This document shows, in pieces, positions 43,021-50,962 of a stretch of DNA of 64,000 bases. The stretch is from contig JAZOTM010000012.1 in NCBI GenBank assembly GCA_045657625.1, positions 27,567-91,566 of the forward strand. Direction: 5' to 3'. Origin of the DNA: JAZOTM01 sp045657625 (GTDB lineage: Bacteria > Bacillota > Clostridia > Lachnospirales > Lachnospiraceae). The notes under the pieces are model-generated. The model was not told where the DNA came from, ran no database searches, and was given only the letters and a program-made list of their open reading frames with translations. How positions within the stretch are numbered: the stretch's first letter is position 1; every line of letters starts with the position of its first letter. Both the position numbers and the translations under genes were made by a program.

Positions 43021-44205
43021 TTACTGTAATCCCCCAAGAGGTTTTAACAAATCCTCATGTAATTCTATGGCTCTTGCCTTCCAAGTACAATCTTTTTTTG
43101 CCCGTTCATATCCGACATCTGCCAATTCTTGCATTTTCTCCGGATTTTGCAAAAGTGCATTGATCTTATCCGGGAGGGTAGCAATCTCTGTAAGCTCGAA
43201 CTGCTGCACTTCATCCTCTTTAAAATTTTCTTTCATAAAGTTCGAAGAATCCGTCACTGCCACAGCCCTTTGAAGCATTCCATTAAACACACGATCATGT
43301 GTACCATCTTTAAACCATGTCATCGTACTCAGTACTATTTTTGTATCTTTCATTTTTTCCACCGCTTCCTCTGCAGAAATGCGGCCGCCAAAAAATACAT
43401 TTGGCAACTTGATAAATTCCTCCTTTTCCCAACCGCTTCCGTATATAGTCAATGAAATTCCGGCCTTAGCCAAGGTTTCCATGATTTTTAATCGAAAATA
43501 CGATACCACATACATTTCCACCACATGGAGTTCTGCAATCAGCTGACACAATTCCGCGTCAGATATTTCCGGCATTTCTGCTCGAAGCAAGTGCTCAAGT
43601 ACCTCTTCCGTCGTTAAGGACGGGTTGTGAATTAATGTTTCATATGCAGTTTCGCAAAGCTTCTTGCAATCAAACTTCGTATATTCCTGATACTTTGGAA
43701 TAAGGTCTGCTGTAAAACTTTTCGATAATCCACCAACATAAAGCACATCTATGCTGCGATTTGAAATGGGCTTCTTCTCCCCTGGTAGTTCTTTTCCCCC
43801 ATGAGGCAAAAACCCGGCCATTCCCACCTCCGGATAAAACCGCATCAAGTAATCCACATGCTTTTTGTCAATGGTTAAAACAATTCCGTTCTTCGGCGTC
43901 ATTTGCATAGCACGATGATGACTGAAGGGGTGATCCATTAATATATTAATGCACGGAATTTGCAACTGTTCCCAAACATTGCAGCCTTCCTTTAATTCCA
44001 TATTAGTGCCTAGATTGTTGAAAGTCAGCGCAGCTACTACCGGTTTTTGCACAAATTCGCTCATTTTTCTTAGGCTATTTTTCATATCATCCACATGGAA
44101 CATCAGCACCTCATATTTCATTTCTAAAAAAGCTTTTTCCAACTCATAGGAAAATATATCTAATATGTCATACATTCCCACCAATAAAATGATTCTATTT
44201 TTCAT
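43021..44205 (-). CDS. Glycosyltransferase-like protein of the CgeB/DUF3880 group
   Basis: A 394-residue two-domain protein. The first half carries a DUF3880-like N-terminal domain (LMDHPFSHHRAMQ); the second half is a GT-B C-terminal domain with IYGSGWEKEEF, GGRISAEEAVEKM and the late RVFNGMLQRAVAVTD segment that binds sugar nucleotide in group-1 enzymes. It is probably cytoplasmic or peripheral. Such proteins often glycosylate flagellin or spore surfaces. I chose the ATG at 44205 behind GGAGG. Confidence 0.75.
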   Translation of the reverse strand: MKNRIILLVGMYDILDIFSYELEKAFLEMKYEVLMFHVDDMKNSLRKMSEFVQKPVVAALTFNNLGTNMELKEGCNVWEQLQIPCINILMDHPFSHHRAMQMTPKNGIVLTIDKKHVDYLMRFYPEVGMAGFLPHGGKELPGEKKPISNRSIDVLYVGGLSKSFTADLIPKYQEYTKFDCKKLCETAYETLIHNPSLTTEEVLEHLLRAEMPEISDAELCQLIAELHVVEMYVVSYFRLKIMETLAKAGISLTIYGSGWEKEEFIKLPNVFFGGRISAEEAVEKMKDTKIVLSTMTWFKDGTHDRVFNGMLQRAVAVTDSSNFMKENFKEDEVQQFELTEIATLPDKINALLQNPEKMQELADVGYERAKKDCTWKARAIELHEDLLKPLGGLQ

Positions 44206-44367
44206 TCGCTCCTCCGCACTTAGCACTTCATTCCCATTAACTCTTCTATTTTTATTTAACTATATATCCTTCCTCTACACAAGAAGGTTTTACCGCAAAA
44301 TAGCATATCGCGCGCACATCCTTAACAGCGTATTTTTATAATCGGAGATGACGCAGCGTTTCTTCTT

Positions 44368-44464
44368 ACAAGAAAGAATGTCGCATGCGACATTCTCGCG
44401 CCAAGCGCGGTTGCATTTATGCAACATTTACATCTCGCGCGCGTGCGCTTCCATAGCGGAGCGC
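44368..44464 (+). repeat. 97-bp dispersed palindrome-rich repeat, copy A
   Basis: Identical over 97 bases to 63861-63957, in the same orientation. It consists of four successive palindromes: a perfect 20-base one (44376-44395), CGCGC/GCGCG (44397-44409), GTTGCAT/ATGCAAC (44410-44425) and GCGCTTCC/GGAGCGC (44445-44464). It is far richer in G+C than its surroundings and is followed, as in copy B, by a T-run and an A/T-rich hairpin. The rest of the 44206-44600 gap holds no gene. Confidence 0.9.
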
Positions 44465-44470
44465 CTTTTT

Positions 44471-44506
44471 ATATAATAAGAAATTCGAAGAAATTTCTTA
44501 TTATAT
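44471..44506 (-). terminator. A/T-rich hairpin flanked by T and A runs
   Basis: Fifteen-base arms (44471-44485 and 44492-44506) with a 6-base loop; the T5 and A7 flanks let it work on either strand. It is part of the repeat-associated module, with a different sequence but the same layout in copy B. Confidence 0.5.
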
Positions 44507-44511
44507 AAAAA

Positions 44512-44543
44512 AATTCCGAAGAAGTCTTCGCTTCTTCGGAATT
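44512..44543 (-). terminator. Terminator of the sufCB operon
   Basis: Perfect 13-base arms AATTCCGAAGAAG and complement with a 6-base loop, followed on the minus strand by seven T. It lies about 60 bases past the sufB stop. Confidence 0.8.
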
Positions 44544-44600
44544 CGATATTTCTTCTATAAACTGTTTGCAATAGTTGTCGTACTTTACACACGATGAAAT

Positions 44601-45518
44601 CTATCGTAAAAATCCGGCAATAATCTGTTCTTCTGCTTCCTGTTCTGTCAATCCAAGAGACATCAACTTAATCAACTGATCTCCGGCAATCTTTCCAATA
44701 GCTGCCTCATGAATCAATGAAGCATCTACATCGTTGGCATCCAACTTCGGTACCGCAACAACATGTGCCTTATCCATAATAATGGCATCACATTCTGCAT
44801 GGCCATGACAGACCGTATTTCCCACAATAGAGGCCTCAAAAATCTGCTCTGATTCATTCTTTGCTACCGATCTGGAGATAACGTCTGTGCTGGAATTTTC
44901 CCCATTTAACTGTACTGTATAAACACTGGTTGCACTTTGTTCTCCATGAGTCATCAAACGCTCACGCACAATAAAGGTGGCGTTCTCTGCCAATTCCGCA
45001 ATTGTCGTACGAACAGTAGAATCTACGCCTTTGATCTGCACCATTTCCATTTCAACGTAGCTACCAGCTTCTTGGTACACCTCTGTTACAGGATTTAAAA
45101 TACGTTTTCCACTACCATCGCCTTCTCCGTAATGTTTTTCCACATAACGAATCTTTGCATTTTTTCCAACAAAGAAACGATGCACGCCGTCATGCTGCGA
45201 ATCCTGATTTCCACAGTTATGAATACCACATCCGGCAACAATTGTTACATCGCTATCTTCTCCAATATAAAAATCATTGTATACCGTTTCTTTTATTCCA
45301 CTTTCGCTCAAAACAACAGGAATATGTACACTTTCTCTTACAGTCCCCGGTTTGATGCGAATATCTATTCCGCTCTTATCCTCTTTTGTCACAATATCAA
45401 TATTGGCTGTTGTATTTCTTGCAGCCATTTGTCCATTGGCACGGATATTGTATGCGCCTTCCGGCATTTCATGGAGGTCTGCTACCTCTTCCAAAATCTG
45501 CTTTTGAATTTCATCCAT
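44601..45518 (-). CDS. sufB: SufB/SufD-like Fe-S cluster scaffold protein (short form)
   Basis: A 305-residue beta-helix scaffold, much shorter than E. coli SufB (about 495). The central repeats and the C-terminal CHGHAECDAI and LIHEAAIGKIAGDQ segments, with the His and Glu used for cluster chemistry, are present. It follows sufC directly (overlap of one base), with no sufS, sufU or second sufB/sufD nearby. This two-gene form corresponds to the minimal SUF-like system (SmsCB) described in archaea and Clostridia. It builds Fe-S clusters in the cytoplasm. Confidence 0.85.
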   Translation of the reverse strand: MDEIQKQILEEVADLHEMPEGAYNIRANGQMAARNTTANIDIVTKEDKSGIDIRIKPGTVRESVHIPVVLSESGIKETVYNDFYIGEDSDVTIVAGCGIHNCGNQDSQHDGVHRFFVGKNAKIRYVEKHYGEGDGSGKRILNPVTEVYQEAGSYVEMEMVQIKGVDSTVRTTIAELAENATFIVRERLMTHGEQSATSVYTVQLNGENSSTDVISRSVAKNESEQIFEASIVGNTVCHGHAECDAIIMDKAHVVAVPKLDANDVDASLIHEAAIGKIAGDQLIKLMSLGLTEQEAEEQIIAGFLR

Positions 45519-46255
45519 TATAAATCACCTCCAAGTTTCTCACAGGCCATATTTGCTGCAGAAGATGTTCCCAAAATTTCCGGAAGGATTTCATCTCTGG
45601 TTCCCTGTTTCTTTACCCTTCCGTCTTCAATTACCACAATTTCATCTGCAATATTCAAAATACGTTCTTGGTGAGAAATGACAAGAATGGTTCCATTGAT
45701 ATTTTCTCGAATATTTTCAAATACACGAATTAAGTTCTGGAAACTCCACAAATCAATTCCGGCTTCCGGCTCATCAAAGATTGAAAACTTTGTACCACGA
45801 GCCAATACGGTGGCAATTTCGATTCTCTTTAACTCTCCTCCGGATAAAGAAGCGTTCACTTCACGATTCACATAATCTTTTGCACACAAGCCAACCTTTG
45901 ATAAATATTCGCAGGCTTCTGCCACAGCAATATTCGATCCCGCTGCCAAACGCAACAAATCCAACACCTTGATTCCCTTAAAGTGTACCGGCTGCTGGAA
46001 TGCAAAACTAATTCCTCTTTTTGCGCGTTCCGTAATATTACATTCTGTAATATCCTCGCCGTCTAACAAAATCTGTCCGGATGTGGTTTTATTGACACCC
46101 ATAATCAATTTTGCCAAAGAAGATTTTCCGCCTCCATTTGGTCCTGTTATAACCACAAACTTACCATCATCTACTTTTAAGTTCAGCTGATTGACGATAC
46201 TTATTTTCTTGTTATTTTCCTCAACTTCATAAGTAAGGTTTTTTAATTCTAACAT
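45518..46255 (-). CDS. sufC: Fe-S cluster assembly ATPase SufC
   Basis: A 245-residue soluble ABC ATPase with Walker A GPNGGGKSS, signature LSGGELKR, Walker B in IFDEPEAGIDLW and switch His in VISHQER. It pairs with the scaffold encoded directly downstream; ATP-driven movement opens the scaffold for cluster building. The GxDLW pattern separates it from transporter ATPases. Confidence 0.93.
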   Translation of the reverse strand: MLELKNLTYEVEENNKKISIVNQLNLKVDDGKFVVITGPNGGGKSSLAKLIMGVNKTTSGQILLDGEDITECNITERAKRGISFAFQQPVHFKGIKVLDLLRLAAGSNIAVAEACEYLSKVGLCAKDYVNREVNASLSGGELKRIEIATVLARGTKFSIFDEPEAGIDLWSFQNLIRVFENIRENINGTILVISHQERILNIADEIVVIEDGRVKKQGTRDEILPEILGTSSAANMACEKLGGDL

Positions 46256-46301
46256 TTTTTGCTCCTATATTTCTGATACCCTATGTAACTTATTTTCAAA
46301 A

Positions 46302-46329
46302 AGAAAGACAGGTAAAAACCTGTCTTTCT
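46302..46329 (-). terminator. Terminator after the flagellar rod genes
   Basis: Perfect 12-base arms AGAAAGACAGGT and complement with a 4-base loop, then CTTTCTTTTTG on the minus strand. About 40 bases past the flgJ-like stop. Confidence 0.8.
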
Positions 46330-46369
46330 ATCATATCACGTTTTTCACATTTTTCGTAGTAACAATTGT

Positions 46370-46732
46370 TTATTCTAAGCCATAATTTCGTTTCATTTGT
46401 TCATAAAGGCTTTGCGCCAGGCTTCCGCCGGATTGTTCCACAATTTCGTCTGCTAAGGTCTCATAGACACTATCTTTGAAATAACTGGTAATCTGACCGG
46501 TATAGGAATCTTCTTCTTCATCGCTAAATACCTTTGTGGACTTTTCCATTTCCTTCATAACCATTTCCATAAAATAGGATTCGAAATCTTTACACGCTTG
46601 TAATAATTCATCATCATCAGTTCCACTTAAATTATTCAACTTCGATGTCAAATTCAAAGAACTGGTGCTCTGCGCCTGCGATGTCGTCTGATCAATCATG
46701 GATGATAAATTTCCAATAGATAAATTACTCAT
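46370..46732 (-). CDS. Flagellar rod-binding protein (FlgJ N-terminal domain family)
   Basis: A 120-residue protein holding only the rod-binding domain: CKDFESYFMEMVMKEMEKS, then the YTGQITSYFKDSVYETLADE region. The peptidoglycan hydrolase domain found in FlgJ of Proteobacteria is missing, as is usual in Firmicutes. It helps cap or guide rod assembly in the cell wall. It follows flgG by 13 bases. Confidence 0.85.
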   Translation of the reverse strand: MSNLSIGNLSSMIDQTTSQAQSTSSLNLTSKLNNLSGTDDDELLQACKDFESYFMEMVMKEMEKSTKVFSDEEEDSYTGQITSYFKDSVYETLADEIVEQSGGSLAQSLYEQMKRNYGLE

Positions 46733-46745
46733 TTAAGCTCTCCTC

Positions 46746-47567
46746 CTATCTCTTTAACTGGTTGGCCTGTGCCAACATATCATCTGCCGTTGTAATGGCT
46801 CTGGAATTCATTTCATATGCACGCTGGGCTACAATTAAGTTTACCATTTCATCCGCTGCATTTACATTTGACATTTCAATGTATCCGGATACTACGGTAC
46901 TCTTGCTCAAGGTAGCTGTCGTATATTCGCTTAATGCATCTCCGGATGCTTCTGTAGCTTCAAAACGTGTGCCGGACACATGTTCCAATCCACCAGGGTT
47001 GCTGAACTGATATACTCCGATATAAGTTCCTAACGCAACATATTCTCCGTTGGCATTGTTGTATCCGAATTCTCCGGATGTAGAAGAGAAAACAACCGCT
47101 TCTCCGGAAACGCCTGCAGGTAATTCAATAATACCGCCTGCAGAGTTCATTACCTGTTCTCCGTCCTGTGTACAAAGCTGTACGTTTCCATTTGCACCAA
47201 CTGCCCAAACGAAATTACCGTTTCTGGTGTAATACAAATCACCATTTCCATCACGTACTTGGAAAAAACCATTTCCATTGATAGCGAAATTATTTGTTTC
47301 TCCTGTCGCCTGCAAAGAACCCTGTGTATATAAGGTACTTGTAGACGCTAATCTTGTACCTAAACCAACCTGTGCCGGAATCGGTTTTTCCTCTCCATTT
47401 GCGGAGGTGGTTCTAGCCTGCACTGTTTGATATAACAATGTCTTAAATTCTGCCTTAGAACTCTTATATCCTGCAGTATTAATATTAGAAATATTATTTG
47501 CAATTACATCAACATTTGTCTGCTGTGTCTTCATTCCTGAAGCACCAGACCACAGTGCTCTCATCAT
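46746..47567 (-). CDS. flgG: Flagellar distal rod protein FlgG
   Basis: A 273-residue axial protein. The start MRALWSGASGMKTQQTNVD and NNISNINTAGYKSSKAEF form the N-terminal coiled domain; the C-terminus has SNVNAADEMVNLIVAQRAYE, the paired helix. It is exported through the flagellar type III system. The gene follows flgF. Confidence 0.92.
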   Translation of the reverse strand: MMRALWSGASGMKTQQTNVDVIANNISNINTAGYKSSKAEFKTLLYQTVQARTTSANGEEKPIPAQVGLGTRLASTSTLYTQGSLQATGETNNFAINGNGFFQVRDGNGDLYYTRNGNFVWAVGANGNVQLCTQDGEQVMNSAGGIIELPAGVSGEAVVFSSTSGEFGYNNANGEYVALGTYIGVYQFSNPGGLEHVSGTRFEATEASGDALSEYTTATLSKSTVVSGYIEMSNVNAADEMVNLIVAQRAYEMNSRAITTADDMLAQANQLKR

Positions 47568-47590
47568 AATGTCTTACCTCCTAAAACCTA

Positions 47591-48385
47591 CTATAACTTA
47601 CCAATCTGTTTTGTCGCAATTTCCAGTGTACTATCTATGGTTTGAATCACCTTTTGGTTTGACTCATATGCACGGCTAACAGTAATCAAGTCTACCATTT
47701 CATCAATGACATTTACATTGGACATTTCAATTGCCCCTTGAATAATTGTGGCTGTACTTGCTTGTCTTGCTCCGCCATCCACCAAATCATACATATTTTC
47801 GCCATATTCCTGTAGATAATTGTAATCCACAATATCAATGACACCTACTTGGGCTACAATGGCTCCATCCTGCCAAATATTCCCCTGTGAGTCTATGGTA
47901 AATGTCTTTGTCGGATCAATCTGCACACGTTGTGTGCTATCTGCATTCGCAGCTCCGGTAGGATTTAATAAAAAGTCACCGTCTTTTGTAACAATGTATC
48001 CATCCGTGTTGATAGCGAATGCACCATCTCTTGTATATTTTACAGAAGTATTTCCCTGTTTATCGGTAAAGGAAATCGCAAAAAAGCCGTCTCCTTCAAT
48101 CGCAAGATCTGCAGGTGAATCTGTAACGTTCAAACTACCCTGATCCCAATTCGTATAAGTCTCACCGATTTTGGCACCAAAAGTAATTTCTCCCAATCCC
48201 TGTGGTAGATTTGCTGTGGATGTATCCTTAATTTTCACTGCCAACGTATCTGCAAAGGAAATTGCTGTGGAACCTTCCTTTTTATATCCATTGGTATCGG
48301 CATTGGCCAAGTTGTTTGTTAAAATGTCCATTCTTTTTTGTTCAATGGTCATGCCCGTATAAGCTGTGTATAAACCTTTTACCAT
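47591..48385 (-). CDS. flgF: Flagellar proximal rod protein FlgF
   Basis: A 264-residue axial protein, paralogous to FlgG: LYTAYTGMTIEQKRMDI, NNLANADTNGYKKEGS at the N-terminus and SNVNVIDEMVDLITVSRAYE at the C-terminus. In Firmicutes the pair is often named FlhO/FlhP. It is the first gene of the flgF-flgG-flgJ operon and is preceded by a leader of about 110 bases with small hairpins. Confidence 0.88.
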   Translation of the reverse strand: MVKGLYTAYTGMTIEQKRMDILTNNLANADTNGYKKEGSTAISFADTLAVKIKDTSTANLPQGLGEITFGAKIGETYTNWDQGSLNVTDSPADLAIEGDGFFAISFTDKQGNTSVKYTRDGAFAINTDGYIVTKDGDFLLNPTGAANADSTQRVQIDPTKTFTIDSQGNIWQDGAIVAQVGVIDIVDYNYLQEYGENMYDLVDGGARQASTATIIQGAIEMSNVNVIDEMVDLITVSRAYESNQKVIQTIDSTLEIATKQIGKL

Positions 48386-48501
48386 ATGGTCCCTTCCTAC
48401 AACTTACTCCATGAATTTCATCCGTGAAAAATAAGAGTAATTCTATCCCTACCTTGGGATGCTTCACCTGCCCTGCAAGGAGCGGCTTCTATCTGATTTT
48501 T

Positions 48502-48530
48502 AGTATAAGCATAATATTCACTATTGTCTA
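48502..48530 (-). promoter_or_regulatory. Promoter of flgF-flgG-flgJ
   Basis: On the minus strand TAGACA (48530-48525), 17 bases, TATACT (48507-48502). This is a SigA-type promoter; no SigD (sigma-28) pattern was seen. Confidence 0.55.
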
Positions 48531-48587
48531 TATCGACAGCCCTTAAGGATTTCTTAACCTTTTTCCATAAAAGTTTTTATAAAGTCA

Positions 48588-48615
48588 GCAAGCATGCTCG
48601 CACTTTGATTTATGG
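48588..48615 (+). repeat. 28-bp direct repeat, left copy, and palindromic block
   Basis: Identical to 48759-48786. It starts GCAAGCATGCTCGC and runs into a hairpin-rich stretch: GAATTGC/GCAATTC enclosing ATGAC/GTCAT (48639-48672), then a nested stem with outer arms ACAAATAT/ATATTTGT and an inner AATTTAC/GTAAATT. The 48386-48803 gap has no gene. Confidence 0.85.
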
Positions 48616-48731
48616 ATTATATTTTTTATATGATATACGAATTGCTCCATGACTTCGTCATTCCCGCAATTCTACAAATATTCGGAAACCGCGAATTTAC
48701 TTCGTAAATTGCTATTTCCTCATATTTGTTA

Positions 48732-48791
48732 GGGCCATGAAATCAAAGTGCTTTGCATGCAAGCATGCTCGCACTTTGATTTATGGCCCTT
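48732..48791 (+). repeat. Large hairpin containing the right copy of the 28-bp repeat
   Basis: The arms pair AGGGCCAT-AAATCAAAGTGC with its complement, apart from one bulged base, around a palindromic GCATGC-rich loop. The right arm is part of the direct repeat (48759-48786), so direct and inverted repeats are superimposed. Confidence 0.8.
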
Positions 48792-48803
48792 TATCATATA
48801 AAA

Positions 48804-48829
48804 AAAGCCGTTCCAAATGGAACGGCTTT
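48804..48829 (-). terminator. Terminator of the yceD-rpmF operon
   Basis: Twelve-base arms AAAGCCGTTCCA and complement, followed on the minus strand by CTTTTTTTATATG. Seven bases from the rpmF stop. Confidence 0.85.
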
Positions 48830-48835
48830 CAATCA

Positions 48836-49015
48836 TTAATCCTGAGCAACTACTTCTTTATTTGCATAAGAACCACAGTTCTTGCAAACTCTGTGTGGAA
48901 CCATAAGTTCACCACATTTGCTGCACTTTACTAATGTAGGAGCAGACATCTTCCAGTTTGCTCTTCTTTTATCTCTTCTTCCTTTGGAAGATTTGTTCTT
49001 TGGACAAATTGACAT
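48836..49015 (-). CDS. rpmF: Large ribosomal subunit protein L32
   Basis: A 59-residue L32 with two zinc CxxC pairs (CSKCG and CKNCG). It begins MSICPKNKSSKGRRDKRRA; I chose the ATG at 49015, since a longer reading would lie inside yceD. The yceD-rpmF pair is conserved across bacteria. The N-terminal Cys at residue 4 replaces the usual Val of MAVPKRK. Confidence 0.93.
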   Translation of the reverse strand: MSICPKNKSSKGRRDKRRANWKMSAPTLVKCSKCGELMVPHRVCKNCGSYANKEVVAQD

Positions 49016-49019
49016 TCGA

Positions 49020-49544
49020 TTACACCTCCTTAAAATTGTTAAAGATATCTTGGATAGCTGCCATTCTTGGATCCAGCTCTGTCTTCTGGCAGTCACAGGT
49101 CTTCTGGTTCAGATTGCATCCGCATCTTTTGCAGATACCTTTACAGTCTGCTTTGCACAGAACCTTCATGGGCCAGTTAACCAAAATCTCACTGCGGACC
49201 AACTTCTCTGTATCTAAGTCAAATCCTTCCAGGTAACCTTCATCTTCTTCGTCCTGTTCCTCTTCCGTCTGCTCTTCCAAAGAAATTTCTTTCTCAATAG
49301 GAACCGCAACCTTCACAGTCACATCCGTAAGACAACGGTCACAAGGTATCGTCAGCGTTACTTCCGTATTCCCGGAGATGTATAATTTCTTTCCATCTTC
49401 GTTCACCAGTCGTAACTCGAATGGCGTCTTTTCTGTAATTGGAAAAGTACCTAATCTAGATGTAAAAGCATCATTTTCGATTACAATTTCCTGGGTCATT
49501 TCTTTCCCATTTGTAGTTAAAACATCTCTTATATCTAATAACAT
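49020..49544 (-). CDS. yceD: YceD/DUF177 family protein
   Basis: A 174-residue protein with the DUF177 signature CxxC...CxxC in the second half (IPCDRCLTDV near 70-80; CKGICKRCGCNLN near 139-151) and a highly acidic patch EEQTEEEQDEEDEG. DUF177 proteins accompany rpmF and have been linked to 23S rRNA accumulation. The stop lies 4 bases before the rpmF ATG. Confidence 0.88.
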   Translation of the reverse strand: MLLDIRDVLTTNGKEMTQEIVIENDAFTSRLGTFPITEKTPFELRLVNEDGKKLYISGNTEVTLTIPCDRCLTDVTVKVAVPIEKEISLEEQTEEEQDEEDEGYLEGFDLDTEKLVRSEILVNWPMKVLCKADCKGICKRCGCNLNQKTCDCQKTELDPRMAAIQDIFNNFKEV

Positions 49545-49570
49545 GGTTTTCTCCTAATCACACTCAATCA

Positions 49571-49599
49571 ATTATACATAGCGTTCCCGTGTTTGTCAA
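49571..49599 (-). promoter_or_regulatory. Consensus promoter of yceD-rpmF
   Basis: A full consensus on the minus strand: TTGACA (49599-49594), 17 bases, TATAAT (49576-49571). It is the best promoter in the window, only 7 bases from the ackA stop. Confidence 0.85.
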
Positions 49600-49606
49600 C
49601 ACATTT

Positions 49607-50803
49607 TTACTTTACAAGTGCTACTGTTTCACGGCAAATTGCAAGTTCTTCGTTGGTTGCAATTACAAGGACACGCACCTTGGATTCCGGTGTGGAAATT
49701 TCAAAAATATCCTCATCGCTACCAGCCAAATTTACCTCATCATTTAAGGTAATTCCCATGTAGCCAAAATGCTTCATGATCTTCTCACGAATAAATCCTG
49801 TATTTTCTCCGATTCCGGCTGTAAAGCAGATAACATCTACCCCATTCATAGCTGCAATGTAAGAACCTACGTATTTTGCTACACGATAGCAGAATGCATC
49901 AATAGCAAGCGTTGCACGTGCATTGCCACTTTCCATGCCTGCACGCAAATCTCTAAAGTCAGAAGTAAGTCCGGAAATACCCTGTACACCGGATTTCTTA
50001 TTCAATACATTCATAACACCTTCGATGTCTAAGTTTTCCTTCTTTGCCAAGAATTCCATCACAGAAGGATCTACATCTCCGGAACGGGTTCCCATGATCA
50101 AACCTTCCAATGGAGTAAGTCCCATAGAAGTATCTACAGATTTACCACCATCTACGGCACAGATGCTGGCACCGTTTCCTAAATGACAAACGATGGTCTT
50201 TAAGTCTTCATATGGTTTTTTCAAATAATCTGCTGCTGCTTTGCTTACAAAGCTGTGGCTGGTTCCGTGGAAACCATATTTACGAACTCCATATTTTTCA
50301 TAATATTCATATGGAAGTCCATACATGTAAGCTTCTGCAGGCATAGTCTGATGGAAAGCAGTATCAAATACAGCTACCATCGGTACGTTTGGCATTAATT
50401 CCTGACAAGCACGAATGCCAATGATATTTGCAGGATTATGAAGAGGAGCCAAATCATTACACTCTTCAATAATCTGAATTGCTTCTTCATCTAAGACGAT
50501 GGAAGTAGAGAACTTCTCTCCACCGTGAACCACACGATGTCCAACTGCTTTGATTTCAGAAAGGTCTTTGATACAACCTGTCTTTTCATTTACAATGGCA
50601 TCCAGAACCATCTGAATTGCCTGCTTATGTGTTGGCATATCTGCGTCTGTAATTTCTTTGTCTAAACCGGTCTTCTGGTAAACAAGTCTACCATCGATGC
50701 CGATTCTCTCGCATAAACCTTTTGCTAAAACTTCTTCCGTATCGGATTCAATGACCTGGTACTTCAAGGATGAACTACCGCAGTTAACAACTAATACTTT
50801 CAT
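49607..50803 (-). CDS. ackA: Acetate kinase
   Basis: A 398-residue ASKHA-fold kinase that makes ATP from acetyl phosphate. It starts MKVLVVNCGSSSLKYQV (phosphate 1 loop) and has VGHRVVHGG, CHLGNGASICAVDGG and MGTRSGDVDP, then FTAGIGENTG near the end. I placed the start at 50803 with AAAGGAG upstream; no homology supports the longer frame. A pta gene is not adjacent. It gives the fermentative acetate route of an anaerobe and lies next to tmcAL, an enzyme that uses acetate. Confidence 0.96.
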   Translation of the reverse strand: MKVLVVNCGSSSLKYQVIESDTEEVLAKGLCERIGIDGRLVYQKTGLDKEITDADMPTHKQAIQMVLDAIVNEKTGCIKDLSEIKAVGHRVVHGGEKFSTSIVLDEEAIQIIEECNDLAPLHNPANIIGIRACQELMPNVPMVAVFDTAFHQTMPAEAYMYGLPYEYYEKYGVRKYGFHGTSHSFVSKAAADYLKKPYEDLKTIVCHLGNGASICAVDGGKSVDTSMGLTPLEGLIMGTRSGDVDPSVMEFLAKKENLDIEGVMNVLNKKSGVQGISGLTSDFRDLRAGMESGNARATLAIDAFCYRVAKYVGSYIAAMNGVDVICFTAGIGENTGFIREKIMKHFGYMGITLNDEVNLAGSDEDIFEISTPESKVRVLVIATNEELAICRETVALVK

Positions 50804-50839
50804 CTTTATCTCCTTTAAATTGTAATACAAACTATTTTC

Positions 50840-50868
50840 ATTATACTTCCAGAACCATAATTCAACAA
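50840..50868 (-). promoter_or_regulatory. Promoter of ackA
   Basis: On the minus strand TTGTTG (50868-50863), 17 bases, TATAAT (50845-50840), about 35 bases before the ATG. Confidence 0.65.
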
Positions 50869-50950
50869 GTTCACACCTTGGTTTTTTCGAGAAACATGGG
50901 ACACAGATTCCGGAAATTTGCCGCTTCTTCCTTTCGTCACAAAAAAGTGA

Positions 50951-50956
50951 TATGAT
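50951..50956 (+). promoter_or_regulatory. -10 element of a probably leaderless tmcAL transcript
   Basis: TATGAT ends only 6 bases before the ATG at 50963, so the first transcribed base should be at or within one or two bases of the start codon. No ribosome site is visible before the ATG. The -35 (TTCCTT at 17 bases) is weak. Confidence 0.45.
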
Positions 50957-50962
50957 TCTCCT

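Noticed and set aside
48386..48502. Possible cyclic-di-GMP riboswitch in the flgF leader
   Set aside because: There are small hairpins and a GCAGGGCA stretch, but the conserved core of the GEMM aptamers is not present.
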